This document shows positions 26,671 through 38,551 of a stretch of 64,000 bases of DNA, in pieces (within the stretch, counting starts at the first letter, position 1; every line of letters begins with the position of its first letter). The notes under the pieces were generated by a model. The model did no database searches and had not been told where the DNA came from. It saw nothing but the letters and a program-made list of their open reading frames with translations. The translations under genes and the position numbers were made by a program. This stretch comes from Euwallacea fornicatus (Eukaryota; Arthropoda; Insecta; Coleoptera; Curculionidae). The stretch spans positions 2,294,001 to 2,358,000 of the forward strand of contig NC_089545.1 of NCBI RefSeq assembly GCF_040115645.1. Direction: 5' to 3'.

Positions 26671-29600
26671 AATAAAGTTCTCAAAGCGTAATCGACGCAA
26701 ACACACATTTGTGGGTAATTTCCCTCATTTTGCTCACAAAATAAGTTTCAATGACCTTGCGGGGACACGCGAAAAGGCAATTTTTTAGCTCCGCAAAGAG
26801 ACCACATTGAGATATCGATCATTTTATTGCTTGTTGATGTGCTTTTAACCAAGTGACACGTTATTTTTTCCAGATTAAATTTATTGGTCATATTTCGCAT
26901 TAAAAATATATAACGAGGCACTTTTTTCATACTTTAATAAACTGAAACATATACGGCAAACATTATTAGAAGAACTTATGGTCCTTTCGCCATTCTACTA
27001 CCGAACACCGGCCCCACAGGGGTTCCAACAAGTGAATGTTATATTTATACTGGAATTGATAATCAACTTCCCCATGTTCACCAATCGAATTTTGCGTTAT
27101 TTTGGAATTCGAGCTAGAACGCAGTCGCCGGCATTCTATCAGCCATGGACTCCATAAGATGTCGTTCGTTTGCTTTGCGTTTGTTTGGTCTGTGGGTCTC
27201 TGGTACCAGTAGTAGCGCAGTACTACCAGTTCGGCCTGCACCAGCATATCTCCCTAGAGATTCTCTTCGATTCGGGTTACACATATCGCGTCTAGTCGGC
27301 CAAGTAACCATATCCAATTTATATTCGATTTCATGTTGTAAGTGCTCACGAAAGAACCTCAGCCTCATAACGACTTTGTTAAGAGTTGGAAAGGCATTTT
27401 GCAAAGCTTGATTTTCGTGTTTTCATTGCTTGCAGTCTAGTGACTCAGGTGTATCGCTGCTGCTATCATCGAAATCATCGACACAGCCCAAAGGCCTATG
27501 CATGTTATGAGCGATAACCATCATCCCCCTGACTTCAACAGCACATGCGGGATGAAATGATACTTCACAGAGGGCACATTTCACATGACAATTTAAAATC
27601 TTTTTTACAGGATATGCATAAAATTTTGTGTGGTCGAGACTGTCGATTTACTCGTCCCCATGATATTCGGCGTCGCGTTATTAAAGAGGACTCTAACCAT
27701 AATATCGATACATTTCAAAAAAGGGATCAAGGAGAGAGATGCGATTGAAAAATTTTATTCAGTCAATAATATTTTTTCTCCCAAAAAGTACCCAACGTCG
27801 ACACAAATACTATGAGGGTAAACGTGAGAGCATCCTGAGTAGGAGGCCTCTCTCGGTTTGCCGAGGTCAGAAAGAGCAACGACTTTTTTTCATGTTAAAA
27901 ACTGCGTTGTGAAATGTTTCCTACGTCCCTGTTTTTAATACAGATATCCAGCACTGTTACACATGGGAGACATATTTATGTGCATATTGGCCGTAAAATC
28001 TGCGAATAATAATTTATTACTCATATCCCAAAATTTTACGTTACGACCTGAAATGAAATACGGGCTCGGCCAATAAGAACATGAATAAAAATTTCTTGTC
28101 ACTAAAACCCTGACGAAACTTTTCATTTTAATTACTGCTATAACTTTATTACAACCAAGCTTATACCCAGAAGCTAATTATTTATTACAAATATCTACTC
28201 CTAGGTCATTAAAAGGAAAAGATATGGATTCTGAGGAGTGCATTGGAAGGAAGAGATTTCCGAGAAGACCGATATTGCATGTATAAACCGAATCTAGGAA
28301 CTTCCATAGTCCAAGCATGCCCAAAATAACCCAAAAATAAAGACCCCAAGTCAACGACACATTTAGTATTATTGTTGAAACGTTTAGTATGAGACGACAC
28401 CAATTTTGGGCCTTCAACTAATAAAATTTTATTGGCGTTTTAAGTGAATTTTTATCTCACTCAACACGCATTAAAAGTAATCGAAATGCCCATTGAGTAA
28501 CTGTATCAGTCGACACGATGTCCAGTTTATCAAAATTCCGCTAATTTCTGTTCTCCATAAACATTCCTACATGAGTAAACGTGCTCTACAACACATCCTT
28601 TTAACCTGTTTCGTTAATGCTGCATCACCCCATACCCTCAACGTATAATGATGAGGTTGTCTGTGGCAAATATGGCTTTATTTAGGAGTATTGTTATAAT
28701 CAGATTTTCAGGGGTCACATCAGCATGGTTGCTCATTACGTAACGTTTTTTAGGGATAGGGAAAGCGCATTGTTGACGATGAGACCGACATTTTTGCTGG
28801 TTTAATGAGGGGTGCATTAATTATATAGGTACATGAGGGTAGCCTCAGATTGCACCCGTGGAGAAACATTGAGCGAATGTGATTTGGATAACGCCAAAGA
28901 CTTTTTGTATGGAAAAAGATATGTAAAAATAATCCATGATAATAATGAGGTTTGTTTCAGTTAATTGGTACAAAGCGCCTGTCAGTCAATCTGCACCATC
29001 CCGGAAATAGACCCATGATGAGCTTACCGCGTAGTGTGTTCGAACATAAAGAATCTGAGTGACAAAATTCGTTGGCTTGCGGAAACTTAAGTTGGATGTC
29101 TTCCTTAAGTAACAGTGTGGGTGATGGAGCTATTCCAGACAGCATGCGAAGCCGAAAAAGACGGGCTTTGTGTGTTCTCAACTTGACAAGAATGTCTTGA
29201 AGATCACATGTCCCAAGATGCTCATTATGAAAATTTTAAGCTTCCAAGAGTGAGATCTTAATTAGGAGAATTTTGGACATACTAAAAGAGTTATGTTGAT
29301 GTAAAATTGCACGAGTATCCAGATAGAAGAAGTATTTATTTGGCTGCCCATATTGTCGTTATTTTTGTTCGTCTTGGAAAAGTTTTATGTTTAATAATTG
29401 AATTTGAATATCGTAGTAATAAAACCAAACAGAATTGATATCTGAAAGGCCGTAATTTAGGAAAATGTCAGTATAAAAAAGTTCCCCTTGGTCTCTCAGC
29501 CTCATGAATAATAAATGCGATTAGAGGAATTAAATTTGTTGATATCCTGTAATTTGGAAATAACATTATATCTACAAACAGAGGAAGTGCGTTAATAGTT

Positions 29601-31945
29601 TATGTAATATTTTTAGGAATTATATCTTGAACTTGAGCAGTGGTGACGAAAATGTCTGCCTTGAAAATTAACAGAATAATTGTGCCTATAACTTCTTAAA
29701 TTTTTCAGTAAAAGTCTGCGTCCACTTCAAAGGAAGAGAAGAATTTACGAGTCGAGTTGCGTAAAGACGACTTAACGCAGAGGGGAAAGTTCAATAAATC
29801 AACGAAAATAATCGGATTCAGTACAAGATCGACATAGAAAAAAATAGACGAACACATGTGAAGCGTCCCTTAGAACAAGGGTGAAAAAATTAATTTTTTC
29901 CACTATTTTGTAGTCATCAAAGAATAATCTATCAAAACCACTCATGTAATAATGAACCTTTTTCCTGCCTGTTTATCATTCAGGATAGCAGGGGTGTTAT
30001 GCGTTAATACCACGCGACACTCAAAGTCGTTGTATGTGTGATAATTATCGCGTTGTCAACGAAGAAATTTATTAAATGTTTATTTTCGCTAAACTGCTTT
30101 ATGAAAAAAACTAAAACCCGCAATGAACTAATAAATAAACAAATAAGGCGCGGTTCATGAAATTCGCCTTGCAACCTCGTGCCGGGAGCTATTAAGCTGA
30201 ATATCATTTTTTATATTTTTGATACATTGTTTGTGGTAGGTTGTATGAGCGACTTTATGACAAGCAATTTAGCTAAACTTTCGACACCTTTCTGTAACAA
30301 TGACTTCTACTAAAAGTCCTAATAAACACTCATTTATACCAAGTTTATTTCTAAAAAGATACGTTTTAAAAGTTCGAAACCATTTAGTGTCATTCACGAA
30401 AAAGCAGTGGCTGCTATTATAGCTTCATGGAGAATTAGGCTTCCTTTTCATCATTAATGGTCAAAAATGTCACACTCCAGTTAATAGATTGACTAGGTCT
30501 TTAAGGCAAAGCAGCATTTCGACATGCCCTAAATATTTTGCAAGGGGCCACACTTTTCATGTTGGTTTAAAAGGATGGGGCCAATTAGAGTTCTCAGAAG
30601 TCGGTCATTTGGGTGAAACCATAACTTTAAGACGTCTTAATCTTGTCGGCAAGACCCTTAATGATGTTCTCTAATGCTGGCCGCTGATCGAGATAATGGT
30701 GTGGCTGAAATAGTTTTCAGAGCATAACCAGGCTCTGGTGGGCATGTAACATATTTGTAATGGAAACATTACACTTAACATCAAATACCCGTCAACTACA
30801 TCTGTAATAAATTAAAAACGAAAACGGCGAGTTTAGGAGGTTGGGACAGTCTGCGTTATATCTTCGTTTTATGACAGGTCTCCGAAGACAGAAAAACTAT
30901 CCGGTTACATGCAGGAGATATTGATATATTTAACGTGCCAGCGGCGGTTGGTGGTTGAAAAATTAAAAACGATGCTGATACGGCACATCTGTCTTCAATG
31001 CTTGAATAAATAACACGATATTTTGTTACCATCAAACGATAATTAACTCCAATCTTGAAATAAATCTCTTTCCTGCTTCAACTCATAAAAAAGTAACGGC
31101 GAGGGCGTCAAAGCTGGCGCTGGTTCTTTTTCCTCCGAGCAGATAAACTGAAAAATAAACAGCAAAAATAGCTGCAAATTTATTAAAGCAACAGTGAAGC
31201 AGCTTAAAAACAGTCGTTCTCTAAAGAGGTCATTTATTAACTTAATTTCTCAATAACTCTAAAATAAACGATAGAGCCGGAGGCCCGAAACGTTGAAACA
31301 ACAAAAATTACAGACATTTAAAAATAACTTTTGTTTTTGCTTTTAAGAATTCCTGAAAACCCAAAGATTGACGTTGGCCTCTTGGATAAATACAGCTGAA
31401 TTTATGCCCCTTCCGATAACTGGGCTGACGTTGCGGTTTAGGGGAATATCGAGCAAAGTGTCCTCACATAATCTGCAAACGCAGATTTTGTTCTCATAAT
31501 TGACGCAGCTTCAAAGCTACGCTTCGAATATCATGATTTCTCCAGCCTGAAAGGGCAGAGTAAGGTAACTCTACGGTTGCTCTCTCCTCGAGCTCATGAA
31601 GTCGGAGACCAGAAATCTGCGGCACATCACAAAGTCGGATGACAAAAGGGAACTTATGGGAAAGAACCTCTTTAGATACCACAAAATTTTGCCAACGAGT
31701 TATAAAATATTGCTGAAAACGATATCCATTAAGCTGATGATATCTATATTTAAATGAATACCTGAGTAGCTACTCGGACTACTTAAGTGGTGGTAATTGA
31801 GCATGAGCTTGCGATTAGGCCCAAAAATTAGCGCTATAAAACATATGCGTATAACGAGGATCGAAAATTGTCAGCGTTTAATGTAAATATTGAAACCCCC
31901 TGGGCATTAGCTGGAGGTCACAGTAAGCTCTCTGTCATATATATA

Positions 31946-31969
31946 CAGCAGACGTTCGATAATGTGAAC
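31946..31969 (+). repeat. Left terminal inverted repeat of the Tigger element
   Basis: Reads CAGCAGACGTTCGATAATGT at the tip and pairs with the right end (34040-34063) over 24 nt with about three mismatches. TA precedes it at 31944-31945. A second, inverted copy of its inner half (GTTCACATTATCGAA) follows at 31986-32000, so the end can fold into a hairpin. Confidence 0.9.
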
Positions 31970-32119
31970 TAATTAAAACCAAGTGTGGTTCACATTATCG
32001 AAATGTTTCCATTAGCGAACGTAATTTAAAAATTCAAAGATTTATTGAAAGAAACGTTTAATACTAACATACCTATAAAAAATTAACAAATATTCTTTTA
32101 TTGTAGTAATAAGTAGTTA

Positions 32120-33771
32120 TTAATTAGAAGAAAAATAATCAGCAATTTTAGTCTGCGTAAATTTGCGATTAGCATTATCTTCCAATGCCTGAGCCCGTAA
32201 TTTACGAAGAACTAAAATATCCGCGTATGACACTTCTTTTCTTTCAGCCCAATCTAAAGCTTCATTAAATATATGTACAGCTTGGGCATCAGTCACCAAA
32301 CTTTTTGCTTCAATGGAATCGTCTTCATCATTCTCACTGTTCTCATCTTTAGTAGCATCATTCGTTAGTTTGTCCTCGTTCCAAATATTAATATCAGCTG
32401 AGGTACAAACAGTGTTAGGATTCACTACTTTCAATAAATTAACAACATCCAATGATGCACTATTGACAATAGAGTCAACGCTGGATAGCAAACGTTCTCT
32501 AATTACACTTAAGGGAACATTCTCTTCTTCATTATCTTCATCATTGGTACTAAACAGCTTATTCCAACATTTTGCAATAGTTTCCTGATTAAGTTCACTC
32601 CAGGCCATATGTAAATCTGTGACAGCTTCTCTTAATGTTACTTTTTTTAAAGCATCAGATATGTTTTGAGGATTCTTAGACAAAACAGATGAAAGTAAAA
32701 ACTTTCGATAGTACAGTTTTGTTAGTCTTATTATATTCTGGTCCATTGGTTGAATTATTGATGTTACGTTAGGAGGCATGTACATAACAAAAATTGACCC
32801 ATCTCTGCTCCTCAGTTGTTGTTCTGGAGGATGACATGGTGCATTATCCAATAGTAATAACGCTTTTATTGGAAGCTTCTGTTCTTTTAGGAAATTTTTT
32901 ACCTACAAATTGAAAAACATCTTTAAATTATGCACAGATCATTTGTGTTTGTTTATTGTTATACCTGAGGAACAAAGCGCTTATGAAACCATTTCAGGAA
33001 TATACCGCTAGTCATCCAGGCGGTTTTTGAACAGTCATAATCAACAGGAACTTTAAAATTTTTAAATGATCGTGGATTTTGTGCTTTTCCTATTACCAAT
33101 GGTTTTATCTTGTGTGAACCATTAGCATTAGTACAGGCCAAAAACGTTATTCGTTGTTTTTCTGTTTTTATACCCGGAGCAGATTTTTCATATGATGCAG
33201 CGTAAGTTTTCTCTGGTAACATTTTCCAATAAAGACCACTTTCATCTGCGTTGTAAATTTGTTCCATTCTTAAATCTAACTCTTTAATGATTTTTATCAA
33301 TTTTTCTTTAAATGGTTGTACTAATTGTGGTTGTGCTGATAATTTTTCACCAGATATAGATAACAGTCGAATTCCATATCTTCCTTTGAATCGTTGCAGC
33401 CAGCCATCACTAGCAACGAAATTTTCAGTTTCTTTCAGTTTTTGATTTAACAATTTAGCTCTCTCTTTAAGTATTTCGCCACTAATTGGAACATGATTTT
33501 CCCGCTGTTGTAAAAACCACTTATACAGAGAATTTTCCATTTTGGGTGCCTTTGCATTTTTTAAAGTTCTTCTATTTCCCGGTCCTCCAAATGTATTGCA
33601 CGTTCTTTGTAAAAGTTGTCTTTTCATGCGCTTAATTTTGCAAATTGTTGCTTTTGATACACCATATTTTTTTGCTAATTGTGTTACTCCAGCGCCTAAT
33701 GAAACTTCTTCTATAATTTTCACTTTCTCACTTAATTTTAAACATTTTCTTTTATACGACATGGATGCCAT
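32120..33771 (-). CDS. Tigger/pogo-family transposase, two exons (33771-32965, 32902-32120), 529 aa
   Basis: Cut-and-paste transposase with CENP-B/jerky-like architecture. Residues 1-55 form a Psq-type helix-turn-helix (GVTQLAKKYGVSKATICKIK), about 75-145 a CENP-B-type DNA-binding domain (WLQRFKGRYGI), and about 165-390 the DDE_1 catalytic domain. The acidic triad appears intact: D176 in YNADESGLYW, D288 in LLLLDNAPCHP, D323 in IIQPMDQNI. The tail is acidic, then basic near the end. Exon 1 ends CCTCAG and the intron runs 32964 down to 32903 (62 nt, GT...AG, phase 0). Splicing joins HKRFVPQ to VKNFLKEQ and removes in-frame stops. Length is close to the usual 450-550 aa. It lies within matching inverted repeats, so it is a transposon gene rather than a domesticated one. 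Confidence 0.93.
32903..32964 (-). other. 62-nt spliceosomal intron inside the Tigger transposase
   Basis: On the minus strand the donor is CAG|GTATAA and the acceptor TTTGTAG|GT. The intron is AT-rich, phase 0, and its removal restores one uninterrupted reading frame through the catalytic domain between the first and second aspartates. Size is typical of short insect introns. Confidence 0.88.
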
Positions 33772-34039
33772 GATCGTAAAAATGTATTAACGCATGCAAT
33801 GTATTGGTTGTTATAACGTATGTATAAACGTGTTCTAAACACCATCTACGACTGGCTTGGTTTGCCAGGTTTGTCGTACTTTCTTGCAAAGGTGAATCCC
33901 CAACATAAATCGGCGATTCACCGTCGCAAAAAGTTGTTTACGTCATCGAGCGTATACATTGTTTACATTATCGCGTGTTCCGTTTGATGCTATAGAACGA
34001 AGTATGTGTTTACATTAGCGCAAGTTTTAGTTATCCCAT

Positions 34040-34063
34040 ATTTACGTTATCGAGCGTCTGCTG
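34040..34063 (-). repeat. Right terminal inverted repeat of the Tigger element
   Basis: Its reverse complement begins CAGCAGACGCTCGATAACGT, matching the left end. It is followed by TA and a dinucleotide run. Three related ATTATCG/ATTAGCG motifs lie just inside it. Confidence 0.9.
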
Positions 34064-34088
34064 TATATATATATATATATGTATATAT
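34064..34088. repeat. (TA)n microsatellite at the Tigger insertion site
   Basis: An alternating TA run with one G interruption directly follows the right end, and a shorter TA run (31937-31945) precedes the left end. The element therefore inserted into a TA-rich site. Because of this the exact target duplication cannot be separated from the repeat. Confidence 0.85.
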
Positions 34089-36270
34089 AGTCTCCCAAAA
34101 AAGTGCGTTCCATAGGAGATGAGTAAACATTTGAATAAATTCTAGGAATTTCAGATCTTTTATTATCGACCACTACTCGTACTGCACAAATGGCTTTTTT
34201 AACAAAAAACATGGTGGTACCTTTTCTTCATGTTCTTTTTATTTCCACGGAACGCCCAATACCAGATGGGCGTACTAACTAAATAAATAGACAATTTTAG
34301 TGTCTCAGCCAGATTAAAATCTTAAACTACACAAATACATATTTTGCCAATACGTAATTATGTCATCAAAGCGCCTAAATATTGCCAATCCTTGTTTGCG
34401 TTTGAAGCTAAGCTTGCTAATTACTCTGCTTAACTTATCGTACAGGAAAGGCAACTCCTTGTAGAATTCTGTTGGTTTTGGATATAGGCCAAACCTTCAA
34501 AAGGCGTCTAAGGATTCTCTAATAAAATACCATTTCGGTTTTTTAAAAAATCCCATCTATTACGCGTGAAATCCCACCAATACATTATCCTGAAAAAATA
34601 TGGGTGCCCATATTGAGCGAAAACCAGAATTCTGGGTATTACGGGCTACCGTTGACTCAATTTATCGTCGTAAATTCGGACCAATAAAATAATAAAAATG
34701 TGCCAGCTGTCAGGGTTATTTACGACACCGTGTATAAATGAGAATTAGTTTTAGCCGGAACGGGGTTGAGGTATTGAAGTATGGAAATATATTTCGAAAG
34801 GGCGTGATGTCCTGGATTTGACCGAGTTTTTTTAACAGGCCATAAAGTATCGATTGTAGGAAGTTCTGGTCAGGCAATTTTACCCTAAAGGCTCGCTTTA
34901 TGTGCCACAATTGGAGTTAATTTTAACTGGCGGTAGGTTTCATTTTAATCAAAGTGGAATAGAGTAACTAAGCCAAGTACACCCAGTAATGCATGTAATT
35001 AGGAATATTTTTATCATCCAAATTTGTTGCACCTTTTGCTCCAGTTAATAAGGTGTCGGTTTGTCAAATTGAGACTGCTTTGAAATTTTAAGCCCGCCTG
35101 CAAGTCTTCGTGCCCCTGCCTTTGATGTATGGCTCATTAAACTAGCGGCGTTGTTATCTTTCTGGAAAAGATCTGTCGTCTCTTTTGAAGTTAATTAGTT
35201 AATATTTATGGGCAAATTTCATTGTTCTGGTTTAAATTAACAGGCTTTTTTGTTGGCTAAAACAATTCGCAAACTTTATTCATCGAAGTTTTCAAGACAC
35301 TCTGCGGCTGATAATGACTTTTCGTAAATTAACATCTCTTCAGGAGGTTACGGCTAGGCCCTTAAACTGACACAGTTTTAAACAGCCTTTAATCCACTTT
35401 ATTAAGCCGTATAAACGATTAAAACTATTATTGTACCTACAGCAATGCACTACAGCGCGTCCCCGGATGGGGTAGCCAAGAGGAGGAAACTTCTTATTCC
35501 TTTTCGTTCGTTTACTTGGAAATTTGTCTAAGCCTTAAAAAATGCTTCTCGTTTTCATGGCAACCAAAAACCAAACTTAAATTAAATGACGATGATGTCG
35601 AAAGACCAACAAACTTACCTGATATAGTGCTGTGGCAAAGGTCATAAAGGAGCTCGTCGAGTTTTCGAGGAATTTATTCAAAAGTTCCGCATATTTAGAT
35701 ATTAAAATGTGGGACACAAAAATTAATCAAGAAATTCTTAACTATGAGCTCCGCATTAGAAGTAAATGAAGATAAAATGGTTCGAGCTGATAATGACATC
35801 GCGACCCTAATTGTAATGTGTCCGATGTAAAATAATACCAAAGTTTCTACACGGCGAAGATCGCTTCAATTAAAAACAAAGAAAAAGGTATTCGAAAAAC
35901 ATTGAAATCTCATTTCTTCTAACCAATTTTTAACCACGCTTTAGAGCCAGGAGATCAAGCAAAACGTTTGGATTTCTGCTTGTGAATGGACGTGTAAATC
36001 AAGGACAACCAACACTTTTATCAAGACATTTTATTCTCTGGTGAAGCCACGTTTTTCATCAATGGTACTGCTTAATCTCAGCATCTAAGGTACTACCACA
36101 ATCCCCATTTCCGAATCGCTCACGATCGGTGATATTCGCCTAAAGTGAATATATGGTGTCTACTTTCTTCGATTCGACCATAATTTTTGTGCGTGAAACT
36201 TGCATGTGATGAAATTTGTAGTTTCTTCTTTTTTTCTTAAATTATTTTATTGAAAACAATAGATGATGAT

Positions 36271-36483
36271 TACGGTTGTCCCGAAAATGAGAATTAATTT
36301 GTGAGACTTACAAAACTTTTAACTAAATGAACCTATTTCTCGATATTTATCTGTAACGAAAAGAAAGATTGAGACGGTAAGAGCTGATTTAACTGTTCTG
36401 GAACAAGCAACAACTTTCATTTTTCTCGTAAAATGAAAAATAAGAAACTTCTCTTGGCAAACCCATCCGGGACACACCGTGTA
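36271..36483. mobile_element. MITE-like unit, about 213 bp
   Basis: Left edge TACGGTTGTCCCG and inverted right edge TACACGGTGTGTCCCGG form imperfect inverted repeats ending in TA. There is no coding capacity. The edges resemble the GGTGTCCC-type ends of insect mariner-like elements. Confidence 0.45.
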
Positions 36484-38299
36484 TCGTTTTTTTAAGACTT
36501 CGGCATTAACCTGTTGCTGAAAAATGCTAGTGAATTTCATTGTGAAACGATAAAAAGGAATTTTCTTTGCTTCAGTGGTAGGAAGGTAATGCCTTTACAT
36601 ATATCTAAAAAATTATAAAATATTCTAATTATTTACTCTCAGAACATCAAACATTCGTATAGTATTTGAAGGACACTATCATTACCAAATAATTCGATCA
36701 ATATGTTGTTTGACCGATGTCTGAGTCATGACAAACGACAAAGTAACTTCCACCGCCCATTGATGATTTCGTTCTAGACCATTAATGTTTTCCTAGTTTT
36801 ACTATTTAATGTTCCATTAAAAACGCGACTGCATTTACTTCAACATAATAGTCTATTTTTTCTAAAAGCATATGCCATGCTGGGTTAATTAACGAATTCC
36901 TTTAATATAGTTTATTAATATTTATTTATATCTTTAAAACTCGGAATTTCCATAATAAAGTTGTTAAAATTAATTAAGAGATAAATCAATAATAGTGATC
37001 AATTTACCAATGAATCCTCATAAAGATTCTGAATTACTAAATTACCTTTTTGGAAGCGATTTCGAGCAAACAATTTTGTCGACAGAAGATCTTTACCAAC
37101 TTCGAGATTGGGAATAACTCTTCCTGCGTAATTTAGCTTCTCTAGAGAGAGCGAGTGTTGAAACTACCGGAAAAGCAAAGTGATCAATCTACCTACTTTC
37201 ATATTCTCGATCTACAATTCACAGTGTCCCTCAAGCTTCCGTAATGAATAAAAGAGTTCTAGAGGAATACATATCAAGGGCCAAATTGATGAGGTGAAAA
37301 GAGAGGAACGCTGTTTTCTCTGGTGTGAAGATGGAGACAATTTATAATGTGGAGTCCGGTTCTGTACCATAAAGCACATAAAACTTATTTTTGTTAATAA
37401 AGCAATCAAATTAAGTACGTTTCCACCTACAAGCTGGTGCTGGCAACTCGGACCAGTTGAAAGCCTTGCGCTTAAGCCCCATTCTGCTTGTGACTGGGAC
37501 AAATCGGACTGACACTGGTTTATTTAAATCACTGTCGAGATTCATTCGAAAGGATTAAAACGAAGAATCCAAATGAAGTCAGTTTGTAGGTGTTAAATTT
37601 ATGCGACTAGTGAAGCGGGGCCACCATATTTTATAAATATTTATTATTCATCCCGTTACCGCTTAAATTAAACCAACGAAGACAACAATGATGACAAAGT
37701 GACATCTCTTCTCCCCGTCCTCTTAATATTCTTCATACAGTGCAAAACTCCAATATGTCGAACCACTTAAATCTCTCCAAATTCCTGTGCAGGGGCCATT
37801 ACGAGATCGTCATTAAAATTTCCCGGATTGCGCGGTTATCTTCGTGCTTTCGACCGATTATTATTTATTTGTCATTGTATCTTCAATTCCCATTGTTAAT
37901 TAGTATAATTATGAAATAATTTCTGCGTTCTCCCGGCGAACGTATGCCAACCGCCTTGAAGATAGCCACCCATTAAGAAATACCTAATATCCGACATACC
38001 CTCTGGTATCCGCCAGACCACCATACAGCAATAAATTATTATTTTATTTAAGTACCAGTACCATTCTTAATTATTATTGGTACATACCAACAATAAGCCA
38101 ATCTATAAATTATCGTTCAACTCGTACAGAGGCATTTTTACTCGACTTTGAAAATGTCTTTGTGTAACGAACGACTTACGGCTATGTAAAATTGCTGACC
38201 GTTTCGTGTTCGTGTGTATGTCCATTGATTAGTTTTAATGAAACCCGTGTGAAAGAGTTTTGCTGTGGAAGAAAAACTTAATATTGCAAATGAAATTTA

Positions 38300-38551
38300 T
38301 GTAACTTGTAATATCCACCCAGATCCAGAAGTGACGAGGCGGTTTTGTCCCTTTCGTCACAGGGTAATAGCGCACCACCGGTAGTTTACTCACCCTCTCC
38401 CCAGGAGATTGGCTGACGCTATCTCCTGAGGTAACTGAGAGACCAGAACTAGCACGAAGGATAGGTACTGTCTACAGATCAATTTCTGTTATCTTCAAAA
38501 CAGATTTTCGCTCAGTACACCAGTTCTAGAGACATTTCAGTGGTGACCCCG
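38300..38551 (+). mobile_element. Possible LTR end plus primer-binding site of a gypsy-like remnant
   Basis: The stretch ends GACATTTCAG and continues TGGTGACCCCG at 38541-38551. TGG at the start, giving CCA on the complement, together with the GTGACCCCG core is the primer-binding-site pattern I associate with insect gypsy elements. No partner LTR, gag or pol was recognised, and the left limit is a guess. Confidence 0.28.

Larger units (their letters stand above)
15551..31945. other. 16-kb spacer, no gene recognised
   Basis: The longest frame is 158 codons (20399-20875, minus strand), of mixed composition, with no motif I know. TACAGGGTG-type edges occur at 16847-16856, 25027-25038 and 25636-25646. 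Hammerhead-like or retroelement-like hairpin segments occur near 25424-25483 and 31266-31300. The remainder holds AT-rich unique-looking DNA. Confidence 0.5.
31946..34063 (-). mobile_element. Tigger/pogo-type DNA transposon, apparently complete (2118 bp)
   Basis: Bounded by terminal inverted repeats starting CAGCAGACG at both ends and flanked on each side by TA, the target duplication expected for the Tc1/mariner/pogo superfamily. The insertion sits inside a (TA)n tract. Between the ends is one transposase gene with a single short intron and no stop or frameshift. Further copies of a GTTTACATTATCG-like motif recur inside both ends (31987-32000, 33936-33951, 33961-33974, 34008-34020), as expected of subterminal transposase-binding repeats. 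The combination of intact coding region and well-matched ends suggests a young, possibly autonomous copy. Confidence 0.92.

Noticed and set aside
28957..29181. 74-codon minus-strand frame with some resemblance to non-LTR retroelement text
   Set aside because: No reverse-transcriptase motif could be found in it or beside it.
34089..34255. Possible MITE with GCGTTCC near both edges
   Set aside because: The shared word is only seven bases and the rest of the edges do not pair well.
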